A DNA stretch of 64,000 bases from Paenibacillus sp. PAMC 26794. Its GTDB lineage: Bacteria > Bacillota > Bacilli > Paenibacillales > Paenibacillaceae. Location: the NCBI RefSeq assembly GCF_000316035.1, contig NZ_ANHX01000017.1, positions 62,001 to 126,000 of the forward strand, given 5' to 3'. This document shows, one piece after another, positions 7,512-17,000 of the stretch. The position numbers and the translations under genes are program-made. Under the pieces are notes generated by a model that was not told where the DNA came from, did not search any database, and saw nothing but the letters and a program-made list of their open reading frames with translations. Numbering within the stretch: the stretch's first letter is position 1; each line of letters starts with the position of its first letter.

Positions 7512-9731
7512 TTATTTTTGATTGGAGCCTGAGGAATCCCACTCCAATGTTTGCTGTAAACCTGCCTTCAATCCATCCAGATCCAGCCCATCTACGGCAA
7601 AAGCTTCACGGATCAAAGGCGGCGCGACAAATTCATCATACTTGCCCAGATAAGGAGCTTCATCTTCAGCCAGTAACGTAGATGCGTCTTCAGCCGTTCG
7701 ACACTCACTCATGATCTCGGCTAACAATGTTCGTTCGTCGACCTTGCCGGACACTACAAAATAATATGGCTCCATGGGCACAACCGAACGCAAGGCAAGT
7801 TTCTTGGACAGATTATGCTTCATCAGGCGCTCCAATGTACGGAATGATTTACTTCCCACCCAAGGAAGAACATACATCGAATCTCCCCCTGCCGGAATCA
7901 CGACCTGCTTCAACAGTCCGCTTTCACGAGCTAAGCGGCGTGCCCGTTCAAGTCGATTGACGGCTTGTGGTGACAGATAGGGATAGATCACTGAGTCGGA
8001 CAACACTTCACGCATTTTCTGCACTACCGACGTATGAATATCTCCTCCCGCTCCAAGCCATAACGTATCTACTTTACCTTTTGCAGACTTCACATACACA
8101 GCCTTGTGCTTGTGATCGACCTCTTCCACTTTCCACAGTTTACCTGCGAGCGAGAAGCAATAGCCAGGTGGGGGCACGGTTGTAATCGAACCAATCTCTT
8201 CCGAGCCGTTCAGTACTTTATGTTCCTCATCGTCCTTAAACACCGCATAGAAGCGATAATTATTCACAATTTTCTCACCCGTCAGACCGATGATCAATGT
8301 TCGATCCTCTGTCCATTGCAGATGATCCGTCTCAATGAGGTAATTCAGGAAAACCTGATATTGATCTGGTCTAATCAACGCAAATGGAGCCAGCGAAAGG
8401 ATGGCTTCTGCAAGATCTCTCGGCTCCGCCTCCCCCATACTTTTCAACATACTCATCGTCTGATGATAGAGTACACCTATGGGCATTTTGCGAGCTTCAA
8501 GCGGCTCGACCCATTTCGTTTTTACATATAGTTCGATAACAGCAATCGCACGCATCAACGTCCACGGCATACGTGCTGGCAATTGCGCTTCCTCATCCTC
8601 TTCCTCCGGACATACAAAAAGCATCTCCGATGCCATGTCCTCTCGTCTCCCTGAACGTCCCAGACGCTGTACAAAGCTGGACGCACTATATGGTGCACCG
8701 AGCTGAACCACACGTTCCAGCTCGCCCAGATCGATGCCCAGTTCAAGCGTGACCGTTGCCGCAGCAACCGCGGGTCCAGATCCGGTGCGTAGGGCAGCTT
8801 CCGTTTCTTCCCTCAGCATGGCCGAGATACTCCCATGATGCACATGGAACACATCACGTTCCTGCCTGCGAGCCGCGACCCGCCGCATCTCAAGAATGGT
8901 GACTTCAGCATCCGTTCGGCTGTTGGTGAAGATCAGCGCTTTTTTACGATGTGTGCTCTCATAGATGAAGTCGTAGTAGGCTTTACGTGCGTTATGAAGT
9001 TGCTCCGCCTGCTCCTCGTCCTGAGCATCTGGAAATGAGAAATGTTCCACCCGCAGTCGCAGCTTGCGGCCACCCGGTGAAGAGACCACATCCACCCCCT
9101 GCTGCGTTCCGGCAGCAAGCCAAGATGTAGCCGCATCATAGTCACTAAGTGTAGCGGACAAGCCCACTCTTCGCGGTGCACAGCCAGCCATACGCTCGAT
9201 TCTGGCAAGTTCGCTGAGTACTTGAATCCCCCGATCTGCTCCCATAAAGGCGTGTACCTCATCGATGATGACATATCGCAAGTCATGAAACAGCGCCGGG
9301 ATTGCATTCGGTCGATTCATAAGCAGACCTTCCAACGATTCTGGCGTTATCTGGAGCACACCGGACGGATTCTTCATCAGTTTTGTTTTCTCCGCCTGAG
9401 GTACGTCCCCATGCCAATGCCAAACCGGAATATTCCCTTCGGATAACAGATCCTTAAGACGTTCAAATTGGTCATTAATCAGAGCTTTCAGAGGTCCAAT
9501 GTACAAAATACCAACCGACTTGGAAGGCCGTTCATACAGCTCGGTCAATGCAGGAAAAAAAGCCGCCTCCGTCTTGCCGGAGGCCGTTCCCGCTGCAATC
9601 AGCATATGATGCGGGGTATGAAAACAGATATTGCAGGCCTCAATCTGGGCAGGACGAAGCGATTCCCACCTTTTTTTATAAATAAATTCCTGAACAAACG
9701 GCGCCAGCCGATAGAACGGATTATCACTCAT
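7512..9731 (-). CDS. Lhr-like superfamily 2 DEAD/DEAH-box helicase (BrxHI-like), third gene of the TerB-ATPase-helicase operon
   Basis: This 739-residue helicase has two RecA lobes. Visible motifs are the Q-type region near 'RPAQIEA', Walker A GTASGKT (48-54), DEVH box (157-160), SAT (192-194), motif IV 'IFTNSRTDAEV', motif V 'ATVTLELGIDLG' and motif VI QRLGRSGR (355-362). The order and spacing are those of Lhr-type ATP-dependent nucleic-acid helicases. The remaining 370 residues form a C-terminal region without an obvious nuclease motif. Its start ATG overlaps the stop of the upstream ATPase gene by four bases (ATGA), so translation is coupled. Lhr-like helicases paired with BrxD-type ATPases occur in BREX type 2. 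The pairing suggests a DNA or RNA remodelling role here; the actual substrate is unknown. Confidence 0.85.
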   Translation of the reverse strand: MSDNPFYRLAPFVQEFIYKKRWESLRPAQIEACNICFHTPHHMLIAAGTASGKTEAAFFPALTELYERPSKSVGILYIGPLKALINDQFERLKDLLSEGNIPVWHWHGDVPQAEKTKLMKNPSGVLQITPESLEGLLMNRPNAIPALFHDLRYVIIDEVHAFMGADRGIQVLSELARIERMAGCAPRRVGLSATLSDYDAATSWLAAGTQQGVDVVSSPGGRKLRLRVEHFSFPDAQDEEQAEQLHNARKAYYDFIYESTHRKKALIFTNSRTDAEVTILEMRRVAARRQERDVFHVHHGSISAMLREETEAALRTGSGPAVAAATVTLELGIDLGELERVVQLGAPYSASSFVQRLGRSGRREDMASEMLFVCPEEEDEEAQLPARMPWTLMRAIAVIELYVKTKWVEPLEARKMPIGVLYHQTMSMLKSMGEAEPRDLAEAILSLAPFALIRPDQYQVFLNYLIETDHLQWTEDRTLIIGLTGEKIVNNYRFYAVFKDDEEHKVLNGSEEIGSITTVPPPGYCFSLAGKLWKVEEVDHKHKAVYVKSAKGKVDTLWLGAGGDIHTSVVQKMREVLSDSVIYPYLSPQAVNRLERARRLARESGLLKQVVIPAGGDSMYVLPWVGSKSFRTLERLMKHNLSKKLALRSVVPMEPYYFVVSGKVDERTLLAEIMSECRTAEDASTLLAEDEAPYLGKYDEFVAPPLIREAFAVDGLDLDGLKAGLQQTLEWDSSGSNQK

Positions 9732-11071
9732 AATTCAAACTCCGCCAGGAAATCGTCCAGATCATCTGCATTTGCGGAAGCATCTGCCCCTTTACCCGTT
9801 TCCTGAGGTTTCGCAACCCGCTCACCAAGTAATTGAGTATAAGTCACTTCAGGATTTTGGTGGAGCGTATGCAATACATCCATAAAGTCGCGTACCACTT
9901 CACGCGTTGTCAGCAATTCATCCGCACCCAGTCGGTTCACCGCCGTTTGCATAAAATCAACCAATTGCTCATCCGTCAGACTTGCACTGTATCCAAAATG
10001 CAGGGCATGAATCTGTCGCAGCTTCTGGAGCAGAATCAGAATCTCTTCATGCGATAACATCGCCAGCTTCAGGATCGGACCTGTGTAATTCGCATACGCT
10101 TTGGCTGCATAACGACCATCAATAAGCCTGGAGCGAAGCGCTTCATAGCTGTATAATCCGCGCCGTTCATCCTCCACAAATTGCGGCGTACCACCTACAA
10201 ATATGCCCAGGTGCTCCGCCTTGCCCTGCATCGTATCATTGAACATGGTCAGCAATTTCTCATAGTTGCTTTGACGGGAGACACTGTTTGTAATTTTGTA
10301 CAGATTCACCGCTTCATCAATGAATAACAGCAATCCTTTGTAACCAATACGCGATGTGAATTCAGACCACAATTTGAAGTAGTCATACCAGTTGTCATCG
10401 TCAATGATAACGCCAACAGCCAGTTCTTTTTTCGCTTCCGTTTTGGTTGCAAATTCTCCTCGAAGCCAGCGAAGTGCCGCCTGTTTGCGATCATCATCAG
10501 CCAGTTTGTACCCGTTCCAGTAGGAAGCCAGTACCTTGGCAAAATCAAAACCGTGAACCAGATTCTGCATCTCCCCCGTCACCGCGTAGATCTGCTTCTC
10601 TACTTCCAGCGGCAGAGCCGGATCATCCGGGCGCAGATTCTGACTCTGCATCGTGGATTGTTGCAGCCCTGCGATCCATTTTTGCAAAATCGGCTCCAAC
10701 GCTCCCCCATCCGGGCGTGTACGTGTAGACAGACGAGTCATCAGTTCGCGATATGTCGCAAGTCCCTGCCCCTTGGTTCCCACCAATCGTCGCTCTGGTG
10801 ACAGATCGGCATCTGCCACAACGAAATCCCTATCCATCGCATAGTTACGAATCATTTGCAAAAGAAAGCTTTTACCGCTGCCGTAACGACCCGTAATGAG
10901 TTTAAACGCTGCTCCACCCTCGGCGATATTGTCCATATCCCGCAAGATGGCTTCCACTTCCGGTTTCCGACCAACAGCAATCTGCTCCAGTCCTATGCGC
11001 GGGACAACACCAGCTGTCAATGAATTTACAAGCGCGGTGGTCAGCCGCTTTGGTATTTTAAGTTCTGTCAC
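9728..11071 (-). CDS. BrxC/BrxD-like (DUF2791) P-loop ATPase, second gene of the operon
   Basis: This 447-residue protein begins at a GTG six bases after the upstream stop codon; its ribosome-binding site (GAGGTGA) lies inside the last codons of the TerB gene. Walker A is GRYGSGKS (61-68) and Walker B is LLLFIDEA (247-254), with a long helical insert between them. This layout and the 'G.YGSGKS..l' signature are typical of DUF2791/BREX ATP-binding proteins (AAA-like, ORC/STAND-related). The C-terminal part looks like a helical winged-helix-type lid (about 330-430). An acidic tail ends the protein. It probably hydrolyses ATP to load or regulate the helicase encoded next to it. Confidence 0.82.
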   Translation of the reverse strand: MTELKIPKRLTTALVNSLTAGVVPRIGLEQIAVGRKPEVEAILRDMDNIAEGGAAFKLITGRYGSGKSFLLQMIRNYAMDRDFVVADADLSPERRLVGTKGQGLATYRELMTRLSTRTRPDGGALEPILQKWIAGLQQSTMQSQNLRPDDPALPLEVEKQIYAVTGEMQNLVHGFDFAKVLASYWNGYKLADDDRKQAALRWLRGEFATKTEAKKELAVGVIIDDDNWYDYFKLWSEFTSRIGYKGLLLFIDEAVNLYKITNSVSRQSNYEKLLTMFNDTMQGKAEHLGIFVGGTPQFVEDERRGLYSYEALRSRLIDGRYAAKAYANYTGPILKLAMLSHEEILILLQKLRQIHALHFGYSASLTDEQLVDFMQTAVNRLGADELLTTREVVRDFMDVLHTLHQNPEVTYTQLLGERVAKPQETGKGADASANADDLDDFLAEFEL

Positions 11072-11077
11072 TGCGTA

Positions 11078-12655
11078 TCACCTCTTCACATGTTCGAACA
11101 CATCTATATAATCAGGAACAATCCGATCACCATCAATCAGAAGATCACCGATCGTTTCCATAGCCACATCATTAATTTCATCCAGCAGAAGCGTAGGCAT
11201 CGTTCCATATTGCTCAGCCAGATGCATCAGCTCCGTATCAGGATTTGCGCCAAGTAGAACATGAATCGTTTGCACCTGCTGAGGGGATAGTTCCTTGGCA
11301 AAGAGCAGCCATTCTTCATCCAGATCAGCCTCAACAGACTCGTCCCACTGCAACCTAATAGATTCTACTTGCGCTCCTGTTGCAATCTCTACTGCAGATG
11401 GGTCCGGCTCCAATGAACCTTCAGTTGGAGTTATCTCGTCCCATGCTCCCAGTGTATCTAATCGACTACTCCCAACATTTGCGTTGTTAACCTCTTCATC
11501 CTTCACTTCAGAAGGGTGATCATCCTCAATTGTAAGCGCCAATCGCACGTACTCACTTTCTTGCTGTAACGATGCCAATTTCTCCGTATCAATACGAATC
11601 ATCGGTTGCTCCACAGCCTCCGCCTGCTCGATCGCATATGTTTTGTCCAGGTAACGCTCAATCAGATTTGCAAGTTCGGCTTCAAGAGTCTGTCCTCGCA
11701 ATCGGCCTCTGAATCCGAGAAGTTCACGAAGTTTATTTTCAGTACATCGATAGATTCGGGTCAGCATCTGCACAAAATCAGCCTGTTCACCTATGGGCAT
11801 ATATCTGAAGGATACCGATCTTCCATAGATCGAATCATCATAAACTGCTTTGCGAAACAGAATGCGCTCCACCGTGCGTTCATCGTTGGGATCACACTCA
11901 GGCAACAGTCCAACTTGTCGCGTACGTTCCAGGTACGAATCAACCAAGGCCATGACCCGCGGGATGTACTGCTCCATCACTTCTTTGCCGCCATCTCTAT
12001 AGAATTTACTGAGTGTAATATCGTAATCATAGTATCTTTGCAGCATATTCAGCGAGATATCCGATACCTTATCCTGTAAAATACGTTGCAGCTCCCTATC
12101 CAGCATCTCTGCTGGCAGGTATCCGCCCGAAAGGCCCATGACCTCGGATAAGGACATCTCCATCTGATGGACCAGCACATAATCGACCATCCACTCTTGC
12201 ATATATATATTTAATTGGGGAAGCCGTTCACGGTAGTTCGCCCATAGCTGCTTCAATTGATCATAACCATCCTGAGGATTCTGCCAGCCAATGCCGTTAA
12301 TTAACTCGTAGATATGAACAAATAGATAGGACAGATCGGTATCCGGGTATCTCCCCTGACGTACTTCCTTCCTCCAAAACATATACCACTTGCGCTGGGC
12401 TTCATCCATCACGCCATACGTTGGCCAGTAACTCATGAAGGGAACCCACGGGGATACATCCCCCTCCATCTCTGCCCACTGCTTTGCTTCCTCTACAAAA
12501 CGTTTCTCTGAGGACAATATGCCTCCACGATGCTGCATCGTATCATGTGCAGACTGCACAATGGTTGAACGATCAGGAACCGGAACCGCAGCTGTTTTAG
12601 GTTCTTCACTCAGATCTATCTCCATAAATTCCAATTGTCTTGAGTTGTCTTTCAT
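11078..12655 (-). CDS. TerB_N/TerB_C-domain protein, first gene of the operon
   Basis: This 525-residue soluble protein has a TerB_N domain at about 68-280, recognised from 'VPFMSYWPTYGVMDEAQRKW' and the following 'WR..vr.G.YpdTDLSYlFvhiYELIN'. After an acidic, low-complexity linker (about 385-430) comes a TerB_C-like end (about 440-525), with the characteristic 'A.e.iGDlLIdgd.ivp.Y' close. I see no separate TerB core. Such proteins have been proposed from gene neighbourhoods to sense stress and act with ATPases and helicases; there is no sign of tellurite reduction. Start ATG 12655 sits about 12 bases after GGAGGAGGG. It leads the operon, so it is probably the platform or sensor subunit. Confidence 0.8.
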   Translation of the reverse strand: MKDNSRQLEFMEIDLSEEPKTAAVPVPDRSTIVQSAHDTMQHRGGILSSEKRFVEEAKQWAEMEGDVSPWVPFMSYWPTYGVMDEAQRKWYMFWRKEVRQGRYPDTDLSYLFVHIYELINGIGWQNPQDGYDQLKQLWANYRERLPQLNIYMQEWMVDYVLVHQMEMSLSEVMGLSGGYLPAEMLDRELQRILQDKVSDISLNMLQRYYDYDITLSKFYRDGGKEVMEQYIPRVMALVDSYLERTRQVGLLPECDPNDERTVERILFRKAVYDDSIYGRSVSFRYMPIGEQADFVQMLTRIYRCTENKLRELLGFRGRLRGQTLEAELANLIERYLDKTYAIEQAEAVEQPMIRIDTEKLASLQQESEYVRLALTIEDDHPSEVKDEEVNNANVGSSRLDTLGAWDEITPTEGSLEPDPSAVEIATGAQVESIRLQWDESVEADLDEEWLLFAKELSPQQVQTIHVLLGANPDTELMHLAEQYGTMPTLLLDEINDVAMETIGDLLIDGDRIVPDYIDVFEHVKR

Positions 12656-12713
12656 AGAACGTTATCTCACCCTCCTCCAAGACAGAATACGAACAAGTGT
12701 ATCCATAGGGATC

Positions 12714-12722
12714 ATTATATCA
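12714..12722 (-). promoter_or_regulatory. Extended -10 promoter of the TerB-ATPase-helicase operon
   Basis: The minus strand reads TGATATAAT (12722-12714), an extended -10. No good -35 sits 17 bases upstream, which is acceptable for this promoter class. Confidence 0.55.
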
Positions 12723-12767
12723 CTTGTGCTGTGTCTGCGGTGACGAAATTTAGACATTCCTGGACAC

Positions 12768-12795
12768 AAAAAAGAAGGCATTTCTGCCCTCTTTT
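12768..12795 (-). terminator. Terminator between the GGDEF remnant and the TerB operon
   Basis: The minus-strand stem AGAGGGCA/TGCCTTCT has one mismatch and is followed by a T-run. It should isolate the three-gene operon from transcription entering from the heme oxygenase side. Confidence 0.6.
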
Positions 12796-12864
12796 CATTA
12801 TGTCTATTTAACTTTTTTCAAATAATGATTGTATCGTTTCAAATCGAATGTTGCACAGGCGTAA

Positions 12865-13089
12865 TCACACGACAATTGCGCGATTCTCCCCTTCACTTTT
12901 GGCTTGAGCCAGCGCTCGACTCGCTTTTTCGATCAGATCAGAAGCATTGGAGCTCTCATCTGGCACCAGTACTGCACCACCAACACTAACAGTGGCAACT
13001 CCACTCGGGCCCGATAATTCCCGCTGAATATTCAGGAAGCCGGGTAGTGGTGTCCAAGCAATGGTGGATATGAATCGGTTCTTTATCAC
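12865..13089 (-). pseudogene. C-terminal remnant of a GGDEF (diguanylate cyclase) domain
   Basis: The last 45 codons read 'VATVSVGGAV...DLIEKASRALAQAKSEGENRAIVV' (in parts), which is the conserved C-terminal end of GGDEF domains (vTvSiG, then lieraDrALYqAK..GrNrv). The catalytic GGDEF loop and everything upstream are absent. The 28 residues before it do not resemble the family. No ribosome-binding site precedes the first ATG. It is best read as debris of a longer gene whose 5' part was deleted. The heme oxygenase gene lies 85 bp upstream on the same strand, so a bacteriophytochrome-GGDEF protein is the likely parent; that is inference. Confidence 0.6.
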
Positions 13090-13174
13090 AGTTATTCAGA
13101 TCTATCGGATCATTTGTGTAATTCCCTTGATGAAGCAGTGTTAGGTTCCTTTTAATATATGAAAAAAGTCCGCC

Positions 13175-13765
13175 CTACGTATTAATCCATTGATCTAACA
13201 GTCGGAATGTCTCTGATGCACTGTGTACCATGTTGTCATGATCTTCTGGGATACTGACAGACTGCTGCAGCAAACCTGTAAACTCGCTCCATCTTGTTCT
13301 TGTCTCTGAGCCGTAGGCATTGAAATATTCCAATCCACGATCCGCTTCAATGGGCAGGAACTGCGACAAACGTTTGGTCATAATCTGTCCACCGTTCGTG
13401 GACCCCTCAATTACATACAGATATCCGAACAAACGGGCAGGTGTTGAAATATCCGGCAGTTCTTCGCAGAGCGGAAGTTGGCTGATTTCTTCTTCACTGG
13501 CTCCCAGATTTCGTAAATCTTTTTCCAAGAGTCCAGCCTTGCCTCTAATCTCAATATCCAGTCCCGTACTTTCCCAGAAAGGTTGCTGTACAGCCTGATC
13601 CTCCAGCGGTTTCAGGAATCCATAAAATTTCTCTAAATATGTTCTATATTCTTCTATAGTCACAGTTTGATTCATAATGGCTTTAGCATAAGGGTTCTGT
13701 TCTACTTGTCTGTGATAATGAGCTGTCTCGCTCTTCAGACGTTCCATAATAGTTGTTGCTGTCAT
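13175..13765 (-). CDS. Biliverdin-producing heme oxygenase (BphO/HO-1-like)
   Basis: This 196-residue helical protein starts at the ATG at 13765 behind AAAGGGG. The N-terminal 'ETAHYHRQVEQ' carries the proximal haem-ligand pattern H..VE (candidate H18). 'LYVIEGSTNGGQIM' (about residues 116-129) matches the distal-helix motif 'YVLEGS.lGG' of bacterial heme oxygenases. The reaction is oxidative opening of haem to biliverdin, CO and iron. In bacteria such genes supply biliverdin to a bacteriophytochrome next door or release iron. Here the downstream neighbour is only a GGDEF remnant, so the enzyme seems orphaned, or now serves haem turnover. Confidence 0.8.
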   Translation of the reverse strand: MTATTIMERLKSETAHYHRQVEQNPYAKAIMNQTVTIEEYRTYLEKFYGFLKPLEDQAVQQPFWESTGLDIEIRGKAGLLEKDLRNLGASEEEISQLPLCEELPDISTPARLFGYLYVIEGSTNGGQIMTKRLSQFLPIEADRGLEYFNAYGSETRTRWSEFTGLLQQSVSIPEDHDNMVHSASETFRLLDQWINT

Positions 13766-14009
13766 CGTAGTTATCCCCTTTCACAATCTGTTCTGTTGTT
13801 GCAAATGAACGCTTATCCTCAACTGATTCTCAGTATATTGAAATAGAAATTGCTTTCCTTGCACTCAGCTCCATTAATGCAGACAAAGACTCTATGTAAG
13901 TATACTTATTCTTGTTAGAGAAAACTATATGAATCCGTCATTGTTTCACGTTAGATTATTTCCCGCATTGTTATGATAACTTAGTTACTATCCATAGGAT
14001 AAAAAAATA
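13766..14009. other. Intergenic stretch without recognised features
   Basis: AT-rich sequence upstream of the heme oxygenase gene. It should hold that gene's promoter (a TATACT lies near 13830 on the minus strand without a convincing -35). No ORF with a ribosome-binding site, repeat or structured RNA was recognised. Confidence 0.4.
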
Positions 14010-14050
14010 AAAAACGACCCCTGACGTCATGTTTGTCAGGAATCGTTTGA
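14003..14050 (-). terminator. Terminator of the MMPL exporter gene
   Basis: The minus-strand stem AAACGA...CTGAC / GTCAG...TCGTTT is followed by a long T-rich tract (forward A-runs at 14003-14016). It lies directly after the stop codon at 14067. Confidence 0.75.
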
Positions 14051-14066
14051 TATAAAGATGATTTAT

Positions 14067-17000
14067 TTATTTGTTTATGGGATCGGACCCCGAACCCCAG
14101 TTTTTTAACTTGTGTAATAGACTGATTAGAGCCGGAAGCAAGATTGGAAGCATGACAAAACTTAGCAAAACCAATCCGATAATGACAGAAATAGCTACTT
14201 CAATGAGCGTAACAACACCGGAAGGAATTAGTGCGGCGAAGGTACCTCCCAATATTACTGCCGCTGAGATCACGACCCCTCCTATATTACGGGAAGCCTC
14301 CGTAATTTTATGAATTGGATCTCCTTCAATCTCGCGATATTTCATCATGAGGAAGATACTGTAGTCCACACCAAGTGTAACAATCATGATCAGACTGAAG
14401 AAAGGAACGTTCCAGCTCAGATAGTCAACGCCAAGCGGGCCAACCACCAGCAATTCATTCAGACCAAGGGCCACATAATACGTCAGGAATAACGCACCTA
14501 TAATGATTACAGTCTGCCAAAACGAACGAATAATGAACAAAAGTATCAATCCAATTCCAATCAGCATGATCATGGACGTCCGATTCAGATCGCCTCCGGA
14601 TAATTCTTTCATATCCAGGTTCTGTGACGGTATGCCGCCCAGTGCCACTTTCGCCTCACTCAAATCCGTGCCAACCAAAGCCGTTTCCAACTGCTTTTTA
14701 AGATTTTGAACAACATCCATCGCTTCTTTCGAATAAGGATTGTCGGTCAAAATGATGGTGATTTCCGCTGTCTTCCGATCCGAAGACATATACATGTCGA
14801 GCGAACTTAGAAACTCTTCTCCTTTTAATACCTCTTCTGGAATGTAGAAGCTTTTCGCAGCATCAGACTGGCCAAGATGGGCCAAATAATCTTCGGCATT
14901 ACCAAGACCCTTCGACACATCTAAGAGTCCTTTTGTACTTTCGGTCAATCCGGATTTCAACTCACCCATTTTGTCCTGTAAATCGTTCAGACCGCTTAAC
15001 AACTGGCTCTGTCCTTCATTAATCTGACCCAGCCCATCTTTCACTTCCAATGTTTTACCCGCTATCTGCTTGGTTCCATTGGCTCCAGTGGCCAAACCTT
15101 TGGATAGCTCGCCAGCACCGTCCTCAAGCTGGCCGACACCTACAGCAACCTGAGTCAGACCGCCACTAATTTGAGCCATTGACTCGTTGGCTTCCTTGAA
15201 AGAAACCATAGCTCCATTGTACTGCTGCATCAACGGGTCCAACTGTGTGTATAACGCGTTCAGTTCAGTTTGAGCCGCTTGCGACATACCAATCACTTTT
15301 AGAGCATCTTTTTCTTGTTGTAACTCAGGGTAATTCGCAATTAGACGGGTCATGCTACCTTCGATCTGAGCATAGGCATCAAGCGCTCCCTTAATAGCTG
15401 TCTTGATGCTTGTGAAAGTACCACTAAAGGAACCAAATCCCTGTTCAAGTTGCGTATACCCTTTTTGCAGATCACTGGCACCTTTAGACAGGACTCCAAC
15501 CTTTTCTTTAAGGGTAGCAAGTCCGTTTTTCAACGTCTCTGCCCCTTCTTTCCCATTATTCAGCCCATCAGATACCTGATTCATGGCGTCTCCCAATGCA
15601 TTTACTCCAACTTGCAACCGGCTTGTCCCATCAATCAACAGCTGTACGTTACTTAAATCATTCGAAGATTGAAGCTGTCCAGCTGCCGAGGACAAACCTT
15701 CGTTAATTTTGCCTACACCATCGTTTGCTTTACCAATACCCTGATTAAGCTCCTCTGCTTGCTCGTTAATATACAACTCTTTAATTTGGACTCCAGTTGG
15801 TCGAGCGACACTGTAAACCTCAGAGACACCTTCCACCTTGGTCATCTTATCCGTCAGATCATCCAGTGCCTTCAGCAATGTCTGATTGTCCATTGCCTGC
15901 TCGGATTGCACAACCAATGTTGTTGGCGCTGAGAATCCTGGTGCATAATGCTCCATAATCAGATTAATTCCCTGTTTGGAATTGTAGTCATTATTGACTT
16001 CAAACAGGTCATTATAACTTAGTCGATTACTGTAACTGAATAATAAAGGAACACTAATTACCGCAACCAGAACGATTGCCAGGAAAGGCCTTCGTACCGA
16101 TTGGTGGGATAAAAATCCCCACAGTCGGCTGTCCGCATGGCCTTCGAATTTTTTCGATGGCCAGAACATTTTTTTGCCCATGACAACCATGAAGAACGGG
16201 TTCAACGTATTGAGGACGATAATGAGAACCGCTACTGCGATCGCCACCGCAGAGGTTGCCTGATATAACTGAAACTTGGCAAGCATGAGTGAAAGAAACC
16301 CGATAAATACAGCGATGCCGCTATACAATACGGTTCTGCCTGCTGTTTTAAATGTCGTTTTGGTCGCAAGAACGACATCGCCATCCTGTCTACTTAGTTC
16401 CTCCTTGAATCTGGTATATAACAGGATATTATAATCCGTACCAATACCAAAGAGGATAACGACCATAAATATCTGAGTAAAGTTCGAGAACGGAAAGTTA
16501 AACCAATCTACAAGATATCCCACAATAGCTAATGAAACAACGTAAGATATACCTACCGTGAGCAGTGAAATAACAGGTATGATTGGCGATCTAAAAATAA
16601 TAATCAGGATAACTAGGATGAAAATGATCGCGATAATTTCTGTTTTCTGCACACCGTCTTCAATAGATTTACCAAAATCATCATCGATCAGGTCAGCTCC
16701 CGTCAGATATGTATCCACATCAGGGATGGCTGTAGATTCTTTTAACAGACTAATCACTTCCGAAAGAGGAATATTCTCATCTTTAGTGACGGTGATTTGA
16801 GTCAGGATCGTGGTTCGGTCCTCGGATATAAGCCGATCAGCTTGCTCTTCACCATCCAGATGGGTTGTGATCGTCTCAATATTCAGTTGCTTTTTCTGAT
16901 TTTTCAGGTTGGATAAAACGGATTCGATCTCCGTCTTTTGCTGGTTCGTCAATGCTTGTGTATCTTCTCCACTATTAAATACAGCAATGATGGAATAAGT

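Noticed and set aside
7512..12655. Complete BREX, DISARM or restriction-modification system
   Set aside because: No methyltransferase, PglZ-type phosphatase, nuclease or phospholipase gene is present next to the three-gene operon.
11078..12655. Tellurite-resistance operon
   Set aside because: Only TerB_N and TerB_C domains are seen; TerC, TerD and the other ter genes are absent.
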